Assembly (NCBI GenBank): GCA_030625995.1
Contig: DAOUPU010000016.1
Coordinates: forward strand, 1-23,823
DNA: 23,823 bases
Direction of reading: 5' to 3'
Source: Flavobacteriaceae bacterium
GTDB taxonomy: Bacteria > Bacteroidota > Bacteroidia > Flavobacteriales > Flavobacteriaceae
Below, in pieces: positions 1 to 7,241 of the stretch (positions are counted from its first letter, which is position 1; each line of letters opens with the position of its first letter). A program made the translations under genes and the position numbers. Under the pieces are notes generated by a model that saw only the letters and a list, made by a program, of their open reading frames with translations, was not told the origin of the DNA and did no database searches.

Positions 1-488
1 CCACTAATACCGTGTGTAATAAAATTCTTTGCTCCGTTCAGCACATAATAATCTCCATCCTTAACGGCGGTTGTAGACATGCCTCCTGCATCACTGCCCG
101 TATTGTGTTCTGTTAAACCCCAGGCGCCGATCCATTCACCGGATGCTAATTTAGGTAACCATTTTTCCTTTTGTTCATCACTTGCGAATTCCAGTATATG
201 ATTGGTACATAATGAATTATGAGCAGCCAGAGATAATCCAATGGAAGAATCTACCTTTGAAATTTCTTCAATCACTGTAATATAATCGTGATAATTTAAA
301 CCGGATCCACCGTATTCTTCAGGTACTAAAACACCCATATATCCCATCTCTCCAAGCTTATGAAATAGATCTTCAGGAAAGATCTGCTTCTCATCCCAAT
401 CCATCATATAAGGCTTGATGTGTTTTTTTGCAAATTCACGAATAGAATGTGCAATCATTTTTTGTGTCTCGGAAGTTTCAAAATTCAT
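1..488 (-). CDS. Acyl-CoA dehydrogenase, N-terminal part (cut by window edge)
   Basis: About 162 codons read on the minus strand from an ATG at 488 and run off the left edge, so only the N-terminal and part of the middle domain are present. The protein would be a soluble FAD flavoenzyme making the first oxidation of an acyl-CoA thioester (fatty-acid or branched-chain amino-acid breakdown). The visible sequence has the helical N-terminal domain, then GGSGLNYHDY, then GAWGLTEHNTGSDAGGM, the typical FAD/substrate segment of the family, followed by LNGAKNFITHGIS. The C-terminal catalytic base is outside the window, so the acyl chain it prefers cannot be told. The start is supported by MNFETSETQKMIAHSIREFA, a usual N terminus for flavobacterial members. 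It reads divergently from the isoprenoid genes to its right. Confidence 0.93.
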   Translation of the reverse strand, partial: MNFETSETQKMIAHSIREFAKKHIKPYMMDWDEKQIFPEDLFHKLGEMGYMGVLVPEEYGGSGLNYHDYITVIEEISKVDSSIGLSLAAHNSLCTNHILEFASDEQKEKWLPKLASGEWIGAWGLTEHNTGSDAGGMSTTAVKDGDYYVLNGAKNFITHGIS

Positions 489-566
489 ATGGCGTCCATT
501 TTACCAAAAAAATATCTATAATTAAAGATGATATCTTAGGTTCAATTTGGTTATTTAATAAGCCAG

Positions 567-574
567 CAAATATA
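567..574 (-). promoter_or_regulatory. Candidate -7 promoter element for acyl-CoA dehydrogenase
   Basis: On the minus strand this reads TATATTTG, an exact match to the Bacteroidota -7 consensus TAnnTTTG, about 80 bases upstream of the dehydrogenase ATG. No good TTG was found at the -33 spacing, so this is a candidate only. Confidence 0.35.
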
Positions 575-674
575 ATATTATTTTTTTTATTTTATAAAGG
601 TAGATGCTATCATTTTTTATTAATTTTTCCTTGCATTTAACATTCTTATACAACTTGCAGTAATGGTGATTTTT

Positions 675-704
675 ATGTTAAAAGTGGGGTTTCATGTATC
701 TTTG
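675..704 (+). promoter_or_regulatory. Candidate promoter of the polyprenyl synthase-idi operon
   Basis: TATCTTTG at 697-704 matches TAnnTTTG exactly. Nineteen bases upstream is ATG at 675-677, one base from the -33 TTG. Transcription would start near 711, giving a leader of about 155 bases to the ATG at 866. A TAAAAGTGG motif (679-687) lies between the two boxes, where a regulator would compete with RNA polymerase. Confidence 0.5.
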
Positions 705-865
705 ATCTACTTTCCAGAATCGCTTGATCAACCGAATTATTTTGTAGTAGATTCTTGTTGTAAACGATTATTATTATATATTTATAATAAACTTTTTTAC
801 TATATTAGCAGCCCAAAATTGTGAGTATTTTGATGAGGTTTTGGTGTTATAATAACTATTTAAAA

Positions 866-1855
866 ATGAAAATTAATTCATCACTTTTATTTTCCATTGA
901 TGATTTGCTGGAGCTTTATGTTGACAAGTTCAAAGACGTTAGATTTAAAGCAGAGAATATAATTGCTAATGAGCCAGTTTATTATTTTATTTCGAGCGAT
1001 GGCAAACTCATTCGACCTCGATTGTTACTTGCTGCTTGTAATATGTTTGGAGGCGATCTGGATGTAGCACTAAATCCGGCATTTGGAATTCAGATGTTTC
1101 ATAATTTTACTCTTGTTCATGATGATATTATGGATAATTCTGATGTCAGAAGAGGCAGGCCAACTGTCCATAAGAAATACAGTGTGAATAATGCCATTAT
1201 CTCGGGTGATCTAATGATGATATACGCATATGATTATTTGTCTAAAATTGATGAATCCCAGTTAAGGGAGGTGCTCACCAATTTTAATGATACTGCCGGT
1301 AAGATAATTGAAGGACAACAAATGGACATAGATTTTGAAACCAGAATGGATGTGCGAGAAGAGGAGTATATTAAAATGATTGGTTATAAAACCTCAGTAT
1401 TACTGGCAGAAAGTGTAAGAATTGGTGGTATTATAGCCAATACTACAGATGTAAACAAGGAATTAATTTATAATTTCGGCTTAAACCTCGGACTTTCATT
1501 TCAAATAAAAGACGATTGGTTAGATGCTTTTGGAACCGGTGAGAAATTCGGAAAAAAAATTGGTGGTGATATTCTTCAAAATAAGAAAACCATGCTATTT
1601 GTTAAGGCATGGGAATTAGGAGATGAAAAGGCGAGAGAAAAGATAAAATCTTTGATGATTCATGAAGATGAAAATGAAAAAATACAAAACATGCTCAATA
1701 TTTACAATGAGCTCGGTATTAACGATCTGATTGAAATTCAGATGACGGAATATTTTCAAAAAGGACTAAGCTATCTTGAAAAAATTCAATTGCCTGAAGA
1801 GAGAAAAATACCTTTGTTAGACATTGCACACAAGATCTATAATAGAGATTTTTAA
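866..1855 (+). CDS. Short-chain polyprenyl diphosphate synthase (FPP/GGPP synthase type)
   Basis: This soluble trans-prenyltransferase condenses IPP with allylic diphosphates to make FPP or GGPP. With the ATG at 866 it is 329 residues, normal for the family. The first aspartate-rich motif is DDIMD (residues 86-90) followed by RRGRP. The second is KDDWLD (DDxxD at 216-220). An in-frame GTG at 821 would add 15 residues, but that extension (with C, W and YNN) looks unlike the family, so I prefer 866. The residue five before DDIMD is Phe and the one before the motif is His. A bulky residue at that place limits chain length, but I cannot decide C15 from C20. Linkage to idi and a squalene synthase makes FPP the likely product needed here. 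Operon with idi, 28-base gap. Confidence 0.92.
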   Translation: MKINSSLLFSIDDLLELYVDKFKDVRFKAENIIANEPVYYFISSDGKLIRPRLLLAACNMFGGDLDVALNPAFGIQMFHNFTLVHDDIMDNSDVRRGRPTVHKKYSVNNAIISGDLMMIYAYDYLSKIDESQLREVLTNFNDTAGKIIEGQQMDIDFETRMDVREEEYIKMIGYKTSVLLAESVRIGGIIANTTDVNKELIYNFGLNLGLSFQIKDDWLDAFGTGEKFGKKIGGDILQNKKTMLFVKAWELGDEKAREKIKSLMIHEDENEKIQNMLNIYNELGINDLIEIQMTEYFQKGLSYLEKIQLPEERKIPLLDIAHKIYNRDF

Positions 1856-1883
1856 TAAAACCAACCTAGACAAAACTTAAAAA

Positions 1884-2408
1884 ATGGAGCCTATTCTAAT
1901 TCTTGTGGACGAACACAATAATATTACCGGATACGAAAAAAAACTAAAAGTACATCAGGATGGACTATTACATCGGGCTTTTTCAATATTTGTAGTGAAT
2001 GAAGAAGGACAGTTGATGTTGCAAAAAAGAGCGATCGAAAAATACCATTCAGGGGGCTTGTGGGCAAATACTTGCTGTAGTCACCCATTGAAAGGAGAGA
2101 ATAAAGAGGAAACAATACACGAAAGACTTGTTGAAGAAATGGGTTTTGATTGTGGCCTTGAAGAACTTTTCAAATTTACCTATCGTGCAGAACTGGATAA
2201 TGATCTTGTCGAATATGAACTGGATCAGGTTTATATTGGTCATTACGAAATGGATCCGGTACCTAATCCTGCGGAAGTGTGTGACTGGAAGTGGATAGAC
2301 ATAGAATTTCTTAAAGAGGATTTGGAAAATTCTCCCGATAAGTACGTTTATTGGTTGAAAGCTGCTTTCCCTGAATTTTATGGGTATTACAAGAAATTAC
2401 AGGATTAG
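1884..2408 (+). CDS. idi: Isopentenyl-diphosphate delta-isomerase, type I
   Basis: This Nudix-fold, metal-dependent cytosolic enzyme interconverts IPP and DMAPP, supplying the starter unit for the synthase upstream. Its 174 residues are close to the 182 of the E. coli enzyme. Visible signatures are SGGLWANTCCSHP, with the catalytic cysteine probably C65 (the residue two before the conserved HP), the Nudix-like segment ERLVEEMGF (80-88), and VEYELDQVY, with E110/E112 matching the glutamates of the second catalytic site. It follows the polyprenyl synthase after 28 bases and is probably cotranscribed with it. It ends convergently with the GtrA-like gene. Type I is clear because the flavin-dependent type II enzyme has no Nudix signature. 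Confidence 0.96.
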   Translation: MEPILILVDEHNNITGYEKKLKVHQDGLLHRAFSIFVVNEEGQLMLQKRAIEKYHSGGLWANTCCSHPLKGENKEETIHERLVEEMGFDCGLEELFKFTYRAELDNDLVEYELDQVYIGHYEMDPVPNPAEVCDWKWIDIEFLKEDLENSPDKYVYWLKAAFPEFYGYYKKLQD

Positions 2409-2451
2409 CTATTCTTGGTTAAAAGAAATCCTACTATAAATTCTGGATAAT

Positions 2452-2838
2452 TTATGAAAATGTAATGGTATAATGTGCTGTAAAGGTCCAAACCAATACG
2501 ATCAAAAGAGCCAATACTTTTGCAACATAAAAATTGATCCTGAACTTTTCATGGAAAATCCATATAAATAAATTCATCAGGCCAAGACCTATTAAGGAGA
2601 TGGTTACAAAGATGATATATTGCATTAATATTTCCGGATTCACATTATCAAATGCCCATATACGAGTAAAAATATAATTGCTGGTAGCGGCAGACATATA
2701 CCCTATGCTATTTGCAATGTATTTATTGATCTTTACCTTTTCCTTGAGTAAATAGGTAATTCCAAAATCAATGGTAGTCCCTCCAATACCAACAAGCATA
2801 AATTTTATAAGTTTATAAACAATAGCTTCAGATATCAT
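2452..2838 (-). CDS. GtrA-like four-helix membrane protein
   Basis: This 128-residue protein has four predicted membrane helices (about 10-28, 40-58, 73-93 and 103-123) and the GtrA N-terminal pattern KFMLVGIGGTTIDFGITYLL. GtrA-family proteins are thought to help move polyprenyl-phosphate-linked sugars across the inner membrane, or to support a partner glycosyltransferase. No glycosyltransferase is adjacent here. The gene starts 59 bases after the end of the hpnG-like gene on the same strand and is probably the last gene of the squalene synthase-cyclase operon. That context suggests, but does not show, a role with the hopanoid product. The family assignment is firm and the function is open. 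Confidence 0.8.
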   Translation of the reverse strand: MISEAIVYKLIKFMLVGIGGTTIDFGITYLLKEKVKINKYIANSIGYMSAATSNYIFTRIWAFDNVNPEILMQYIIFVTISLIGLGLMNLFIWIFHEKFRINFYVAKVLALLIVLVWTFTAHYTITFS

Positions 2839-2897
2839 GGTCTAATTATTGTAAAAAATTAAATGGGGCACATATTTCACTTAAAATGTATTGTGGA

Positions 2898-3587
2898 TTA
2901 TAGTTTTAATAATGCTTTTTTTAATTCCAGCATTGTCCTTTTTGCTTTTTTGAAATTTTTTCCCAGTCGGATAACCTGAATAAGATCTCTGGGTTTTCTG
3001 ATTAGCTGAACAAAAAAATTCCCTATGCTGAAATCACCATCTTCATTTATAGATAAATATACTGATTTAGGAATTTGAGTAGTATAATCGTCAGAGACTA
3101 CTCGTAAAGCATTGAATGAAATTCCTTTCTGATTCGCTAGTTTTGCTAAGGTTGCTGATTCCATATCACAACCTATTGCATTAAATTTATTAACAAAAAC
3201 TTCTTTTTCATTAGCGTCTTTAAGAATATTTTCCGATTCACATAATGATCCACTTTCATAGGCTAGATTATTTGGTAACAGTTTAACCATTTGAATTTTA
3301 AAATTTGAATCGGTCGCATATTCTATTCCATTTTTATCCAAGATCAAATCGGGCAATAACAAATCTCCGGCTTTAAGATGGCTAGATAAGCCTGCGGCAG
3401 TACCCCAGCTGATCAGGTGACTTACTTTAGGAGCTAATTGTTCTATAGCGTTTGCCGCGTTTTTCATACCTACCCCTGAAACAAAAAGAAGTAAATTATC
3501 AGATATTTGAATGGGTCTTTTGGTAGCGTTTTTTTTTATTTTAAAAACAGAAGCTTCTTGTATTAATGGAATAATTATACCGATCAC
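2898..3587 (-). CDS. hpnG: Hopanoid-associated nucleoside phosphorylase (HpnG type)
   Basis: This 229-residue member of the PNP/MTA-SAH nucleosidase superfamily has PLIQEA with E11 where the catalytic acid lies, SWGTAAGL (60-67), CDMES (140-144, the ribose-binding Met-Glu) and VSDD (164-167, the purine-binding Asp). In hopanoid producers HpnG removes adenine from adenosylhopane to give a ribosylhopane (phosphate). The start is GTG and overlaps the cyclase stop as GTGA (3584-3587), so translation is probably coupled. Taken alone the sequence could be a generic MTA/SAH nucleosidase. The position directly after squalene-hopene cyclase, with hpnH across the divergent promoter region, makes HpnG the better call. 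The basic, lysine-rich C terminus (about 205-229) could contact membrane. Confidence 0.85.
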   Translation of the reverse strand: MIGIIIPLIQEASVFKIKKNATKRPIQISDNLLLFVSGVGMKNAANAIEQLAPKVSHLISWGTAAGLSSHLKAGDLLLPDLILDKNGIEYATDSNFKIQMVKLLPNNLAYESGSLCESENILKDANEKEVFVNKFNAIGCDMESATLAKLANQKGISFNALRVVSDDYTTQIPKSVYLSINEDGDFSIGNFFVQLIRKPRDLIQVIRLGKNFKKAKRTMLELKKALLKL

Positions 3588-5557
3588 TGGGGTGAGGTTT
3601 TGATTTCATTTCTGTATCTCGAAAGGGCCCATAATGGGAAGTATTTATCGTATCCATGATACTTTAAGTAAAAAACTTTTGGAAATCCTGGTGCTGTATA
3701 TTCAGGGTCATACCAAAGACCATCTTTATCTTGTTCTCTCAATAAAAAATCCACACCCCTGGATACACTATCGGTAGAGACTTCACCTGCACTGATCAAG
3801 CCCAGGATAGCCCACGCCGTCTGAAATGAAGCACTTTTAAATCCCCGTCCTGGTTTTCCGAATGATTCGTAACTGTCATTGTCTTCTCCCCATCCGCCAT
3901 CTTCACGTTGAACAGACTTTATCCAGGCTGCAGCTTTTTTTACCCTTTCATCATCATTTTTTATTTTCATTTCTTCTAAGGCCATCAAAACGGACCAGGT
4001 TCCATAAACATAATTGGTTCCCCATCTCCCAAACCATGAACCATCATCTTCTTGTTCCTGGTTGATGTACTTTAATCCTTTGTCTATAGAATCTTGATAT
4101 TCAGGATACTTGTCTACAACAGATACTAAAAACATGATACACCTTGCAGTAACATCTGCCGTGGGTGGGTCTAATAGCGCACCATGATCGGCAAAGGGGA
4201 TTTCATTTAAATAATATTGTGTATTATCCAGCTCAAAGGATGCAAAACCGCCATTTTTAGATTGCATTCCTACTATCCAATCGGCAGCGAGTTTTATGTT
4301 TTTCTCGTATTTATGAAAATCAGTCTTTACCATAGCCAAACCTGCAAAAGCGGTATCATCAAGATCAGGGTAATGATCATTATCAAATTGAAAGGCCCAC
4401 CCCCCGGGGGCAAGATTTGGCCTTTCCTCTCTCCAGTCAGCATTTCCATCTACGATTTGTTTTTCCTGAAGCCATTTCATTCCATTTTGAATAGGGATTA
4501 TCGATCTTTCGTCTCTGGTCTCAAGAAGTGCTTGTGCTGCTAAGAGAGTGTCCCAAACTGGTGAAACACATGGTTGACAATAAGCCTCATTTTCTTTTTC
4601 AACGATAAGTAAATCAATTGAATGCCTTGCCGTTTTTACTATTTCATCATCCTTGTCATAACCTAATAATAACAGAGATTCATAGGCATTTACCATGGCA
4701 GGAAAAATAGCCCCTAGTCCTGAATCTCCATTTAACCGTTCAACAAACCAATCCTTCGATTTTTTTAGGGCCATCTTATGGATAAAACCGGGAATAAGCC
4801 ATTGTAATTTAAAACCAACCCTTTCTGTTATTAGAATAAATTTATTTAAAACGGACCTGGCGGGAAAATAATGCCTTTCTTTTTCCGGTGGAATCGCAAA
4901 CAATTCTCTAACATCTATTCCTTTAGGGTTTTTGGCCGTAGCTCTGAAACTATATAATATGAACAGAGGAACCATAACTGTACGTGACCAGTAGGAGATC
5001 TTGCTAATGTGAAATGGAAACCATTTAGGTAATAACATGATCTCTACAGGTATAAATGGAACAGCCCTCCAGGGAACTTGCTCGAACATTGCCAACATTA
5101 TTCGGGTGAAAACATTGCTTTTTGCAGCACCTCCTCTTACCATAATTGCTCTTTTAGCAAGTAACATATGAGGAGATTCAATGTCATCACCTGCAAGTTT
5201 AAGGGCATAGTATGCCTTAACTGTACAACTAATATTAGTTTTACCCCCTTGATATAAGGGCCAACCTCCGTTTTCTTGCTGTCTTTTTCGAATATAATTT
5301 GCCATTTTACCCTGGATTCTTTCATCAATATCTCCCAGATAATGCATCATCAAAATATACTCTGAAGGAATGGTAATGTCAGCCTCTAGTTCATAGCACC
5401 AATATCCCTTTGGGTCCTGCTTTTCAAGAATACCGGATAAAGCTCTATCGATAGCATTATCAATAGGACCTGAACCTGTGACTTCATTATCCATAAGTTC
5501 TTCAAGCTTAGACTTTAATTTACTATGCTTTTTCTCTAATTCTTTAATATTATCCAT
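3584..5557 (-). CDS. shc: Squalene-hopene cyclase
   Basis: This 657-residue monotopic membrane enzyme cyclises squalene to hopene/diplopterol. The length suits bacterial cyclases, with roughly 25 extra N-terminal residues. The catalytic DxDD lies at 398-401 (PDLDDTAF). CQPCVSPVWDT (327-337) is the usual active-site segment, and QW-type repeats such as QENGGWPLYQG (94-104), QEQEDDGSWFGRWG and QREDGGWGED are present. The C-terminal GFPKVFYLKYHGYDKYFPLWAL is the conserved SHC end. DxDD points to squalene and not oxidosqualene, which uses DCTA in sterol cyclases. A tetrahymanol-type outcome would need a further ring-expanding enzyme, which I do not see. Three bases separate it from the squalene synthase upstream, and its stop overlaps the hpnG start, so the three form one operon. 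Confidence 0.97.
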   Translation of the reverse strand: MDNIKELEKKHSKLKSKLEELMDNEVTGSGPIDNAIDRALSGILEKQDPKGYWCYELEADITIPSEYILMMHYLGDIDERIQGKMANYIRKRQQENGGWPLYQGGKTNISCTVKAYYALKLAGDDIESPHMLLAKRAIMVRGGAAKSNVFTRIMLAMFEQVPWRAVPFIPVEIMLLPKWFPFHISKISYWSRTVMVPLFILYSFRATAKNPKGIDVRELFAIPPEKERHYFPARSVLNKFILITERVGFKLQWLIPGFIHKMALKKSKDWFVERLNGDSGLGAIFPAMVNAYESLLLLGYDKDDEIVKTARHSIDLLIVEKENEAYCQPCVSPVWDTLLAAQALLETRDERSIIPIQNGMKWLQEKQIVDGNADWREERPNLAPGGWAFQFDNDHYPDLDDTAFAGLAMVKTDFHKYEKNIKLAADWIVGMQSKNGGFASFELDNTQYYLNEIPFADHGALLDPPTADVTARCIMFLVSVVDKYPEYQDSIDKGLKYINQEQEDDGSWFGRWGTNYVYGTWSVLMALEEMKIKNDDERVKKAAAWIKSVQREDGGWGEDNDSYESFGKPGRGFKSASFQTAWAILGLISAGEVSTDSVSRGVDFLLREQDKDGLWYDPEYTAPGFPKVFYLKYHGYDKYFPLWALSRYRNEIKTSPQ

Positions 5558-5560
5558 GAA

Positions 5561-6622
5561 TTAATTGGTAAAGGTAGTTGGATATTCAGGCAGCCCTCTT
5601 CTGGTTATATTAAAATATGCTTTTAATAAATGATCCTGATTTGCCGAAAACTTTGTAACAACAATGACTCTCTTCACAGACTTTCTGCTAATTTTCCAGT
5701 CACTACTTTTTGTTGCTTCGATATTTTTGTGGATTTTTTTAAGTGTGAGTAATGACATAAATAAGGCCCATAAACAGAAATTACGAATTCCCGTTTGATC
5801 GGCCGGAATCATCAATGTATATTTAAAGGCATTATTTAAATGTGTATGTGCTATACCTATGAGGTGAATTAGTCCATTTTGAAAATCCTTATTAGTTTTT
5901 CCACTTTTTAGTTGTGAAAGATCAAAATTATAATAATTGAATACATCTTTCGGTAGCCAGCAAACGCCTCTTTTCTGATCCTCCCAAATATCTTTGAGAA
6001 TGTTAGTCATTTGTAAGCTTTGGCCAAATGAAACTGACAATTTCATCATTTCCTCTCTTTTAGAACTAAGTTCTTTGGGCAGATGAAAATAGAATAAATC
6101 CGTTAATAGCTCGCCCACGACTCCTGCCACATAGTAGCAGTATTTGTCCATTTCTTCCAGGGTATTGAGTCCTGTCTTATTTTCAAGCTCCTGGAACAAA
6201 GTCATGCCCTCCGACATAAGATGGATACATCGCGATAACACTTCCTGATGCGCTTGGTCAAATTCTTGTGTAATCTCTAAGACCCTGTCAATTTGTTGTA
6301 TCAATTCGTGCTCCATTGGTATGGTACTATCTGACAGGAGGGGAGATAAGGCCTCACTAAATAATCGGGGGTCACTTTTTTGATCAACAACATCGGTAAA
6401 CCAATCGCAAAACTTTTTCTTTTCTTCAAAGTTTAAAGCCGGCTCATCCTCTATTGTGTCAATAGCCCTACAAAGTAAATACGCGTTTGAAACTACATTC
6501 CTAAGATCGGCTGGCAGCTGTGGAATTGTCAGTGCAAAGGTTCTAGACACACCATGCAATAATTCAGTTTGCAAATTCTGATTATGAATGTGTTTATTTA
6601 ATATAATTTGAGTATCTATCAT
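5561..6622 (-). CDS. Squalene synthase (single-enzyme SQS type)
   Basis: This 353-residue trans-isoprenyl diphosphate synthase joins two FPP head to head. Motifs are HGVSRTFALTIPQLP (23-37), the first aspartate motif DTIEDE (55-60), YCYYVAGVVGELLT (161-174) and the second motif LQMTNILKDIWEDQKRG with DxxxD at 211-215. The pattern VSRTFA...IPQLP, AIDTIED and YYVAGVVG resembles eukaryotic and Methylococcus-type squalene synthases more than HpnC or HpnD. No HpnE-like amine oxidase is nearby, so I infer that this enzyme makes squalene in one step with NAD(P)H. HpnC/HpnD or phytoene synthase are the alternatives. The missing phytoene desaturase and the adjacent cyclase argue against phytoene. It is the first gene of the minus-strand hopanoid operon and starts at ATG 6622. 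Confidence 0.85.
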   Translation of the reverse strand: MIDTQIILNKHIHNQNLQTELLHGVSRTFALTIPQLPADLRNVVSNAYLLCRAIDTIEDEPALNFEEKKKFCDWFTDVVDQKSDPRLFSEALSPLLSDSTIPMEHELIQQIDRVLEITQEFDQAHQEVLSRCIHLMSEGMTLFQELENKTGLNTLEEMDKYCYYVAGVVGELLTDLFYFHLPKELSSKREEMMKLSVSFGQSLQMTNILKDIWEDQKRGVCWLPKDVFNYYNFDLSQLKSGKTNKDFQNGLIHLIGIAHTHLNNAFKYTLMIPADQTGIRNFCLWALFMSLLTLKKIHKNIEATKSSDWKISRKSVKRVIVVTKFSANQDHLLKAYFNITRRGLPEYPTTFTN

Positions 6623-6706
6623 GCTTAATTTTGATTTTCAGCGTATAAAGCGTTCAATTCTAATTTCGGAATAAAATTAGCCGTTTAGATCGACCGCGGC
6701 TACACC

Positions 6707-6728
6707 TAAAAGTGGTATAAAAGTAGTA
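6707..6728. repeat. 11-bp tandem direct repeat, candidate operator
   Basis: TAAAAGTGGTA (6707-6717) is followed without a gap by TAAAAGTAGTA (6718-6728), matching at 10 of 11 positions. The period equals about one helix turn, so two protein subunits could bind one face of the DNA. An inverted copy of the core (AGTGGTATA) lies at 6929-6937, and the 9-mer TAAAAGTGG recurs at 679-687. Confidence 0.55.
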
Positions 6729-6988
6729 TATTTCAATTAATCTCACTTATTTTACTGGAAATAATTTTGGATTGTAATAAATTATGATTGCTTTATTTTG
6801 TTCAATTTGCACTAACTATAATCAATATTAATTCCTGTATTTTAGTGTTTTGGATGGCACAATCAGAATTTATTCTTAAAAAAATGTCCGGCTCATTTCA
6901 AGCGAAAGTTGGTGGAAATTAACACGTTTATACCACTATTTAGCAAATCAGAATTTTTCTATGCCTTACGTTAGTCACAAAGATTCTT

Positions 6989-6996
6989 TATATTTG
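6989..6996 (+). promoter_or_regulatory. Candidate -7 promoter element for hpnH
   Basis: TATATTTG is an exact TAnnTTTG match. TTA at 6966-6968 is near the place expected for the -33 TTG. Transcription would start near 7003, leaving an untranslated leader of about 240 bases before the hpnH ATG, which is long. A closer promoter cannot be excluded. Confidence 0.45.
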
Positions 6997-7241
6997 CACA
7001 GATTTAATTCTTGTTGAATTTTGAAAAGGATTTAAACAGTTGAGACTGAATTTAGTGCAAGATTAGGTTAATAATTGATGTGTAGTTTATTTTCTATATT
7101 CGATTTTATTGATATAATTATTGTAGAATATTTGAATTAAAAGAATAAGGTTAACTGATTTAACTATTGATCAAGGTCATAATTCATGTAAAGATCAATA
7201 AAAATAGTCGACCTATTTATTAATAAAATTTTACTTTTAGT

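Larger units (their letters stand above)
489..865. other. Divergent intergenic region, acyl-CoA dehydrogenase / polyprenyl synthase
   Basis: About 377 AT-rich bases lie between the acyl-CoA dehydrogenase start and the preferred synthase start. I see no convincing gene. It holds a consensus -7 box for each direction: CAAATATA at 567-574 (TATATTTG on the minus strand) and TATCTTTG at 697-704 on the plus strand. A TAAAAGTGG motif sits at 679-687. The small reading frame at 449-640 mostly overlaps the dehydrogenase start and has no coding character. Confidence 0.6.
6623..7241. promoter_or_regulatory. 619-bp divergent regulatory region, squalene synthase / hpnH
   Basis: I find no gene in this region. 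It holds an 11-bp tandem repeat (6707-6728, TAAAAGTGGTA then TAAAAGTAGTA) and an inverted copy of its core at 6929-6937 (TATACCACT). A direct repeat AATCAGAATTT occurs at 6861-6871 and 6946-6956. A plus-strand -7 element lies at 6989-6996. The minus-strand promoter of the squalene synthase operon was not located with confidence: TAATTTTA (complement of 6672-6679) and TACTTTTA (complement of 6718-6725) are each one base off consensus. The length is unusual for this dense genome. Confidence 0.6.

Noticed and set aside
821..865. GTG-start extension of the polyprenyl synthase
   Set aside because: The added 15 residues do not resemble the family; the ATG at 866 gives the normal N terminus.
5561..6622. 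Calling this gene phytoene synthase (crtB) or HpnC/HpnD
   Set aside because: No desaturase or HpnE neighbour is seen, and the motifs around both aspartate sites fit single-enzyme squalene synthase better; kept as alternatives in the entry.
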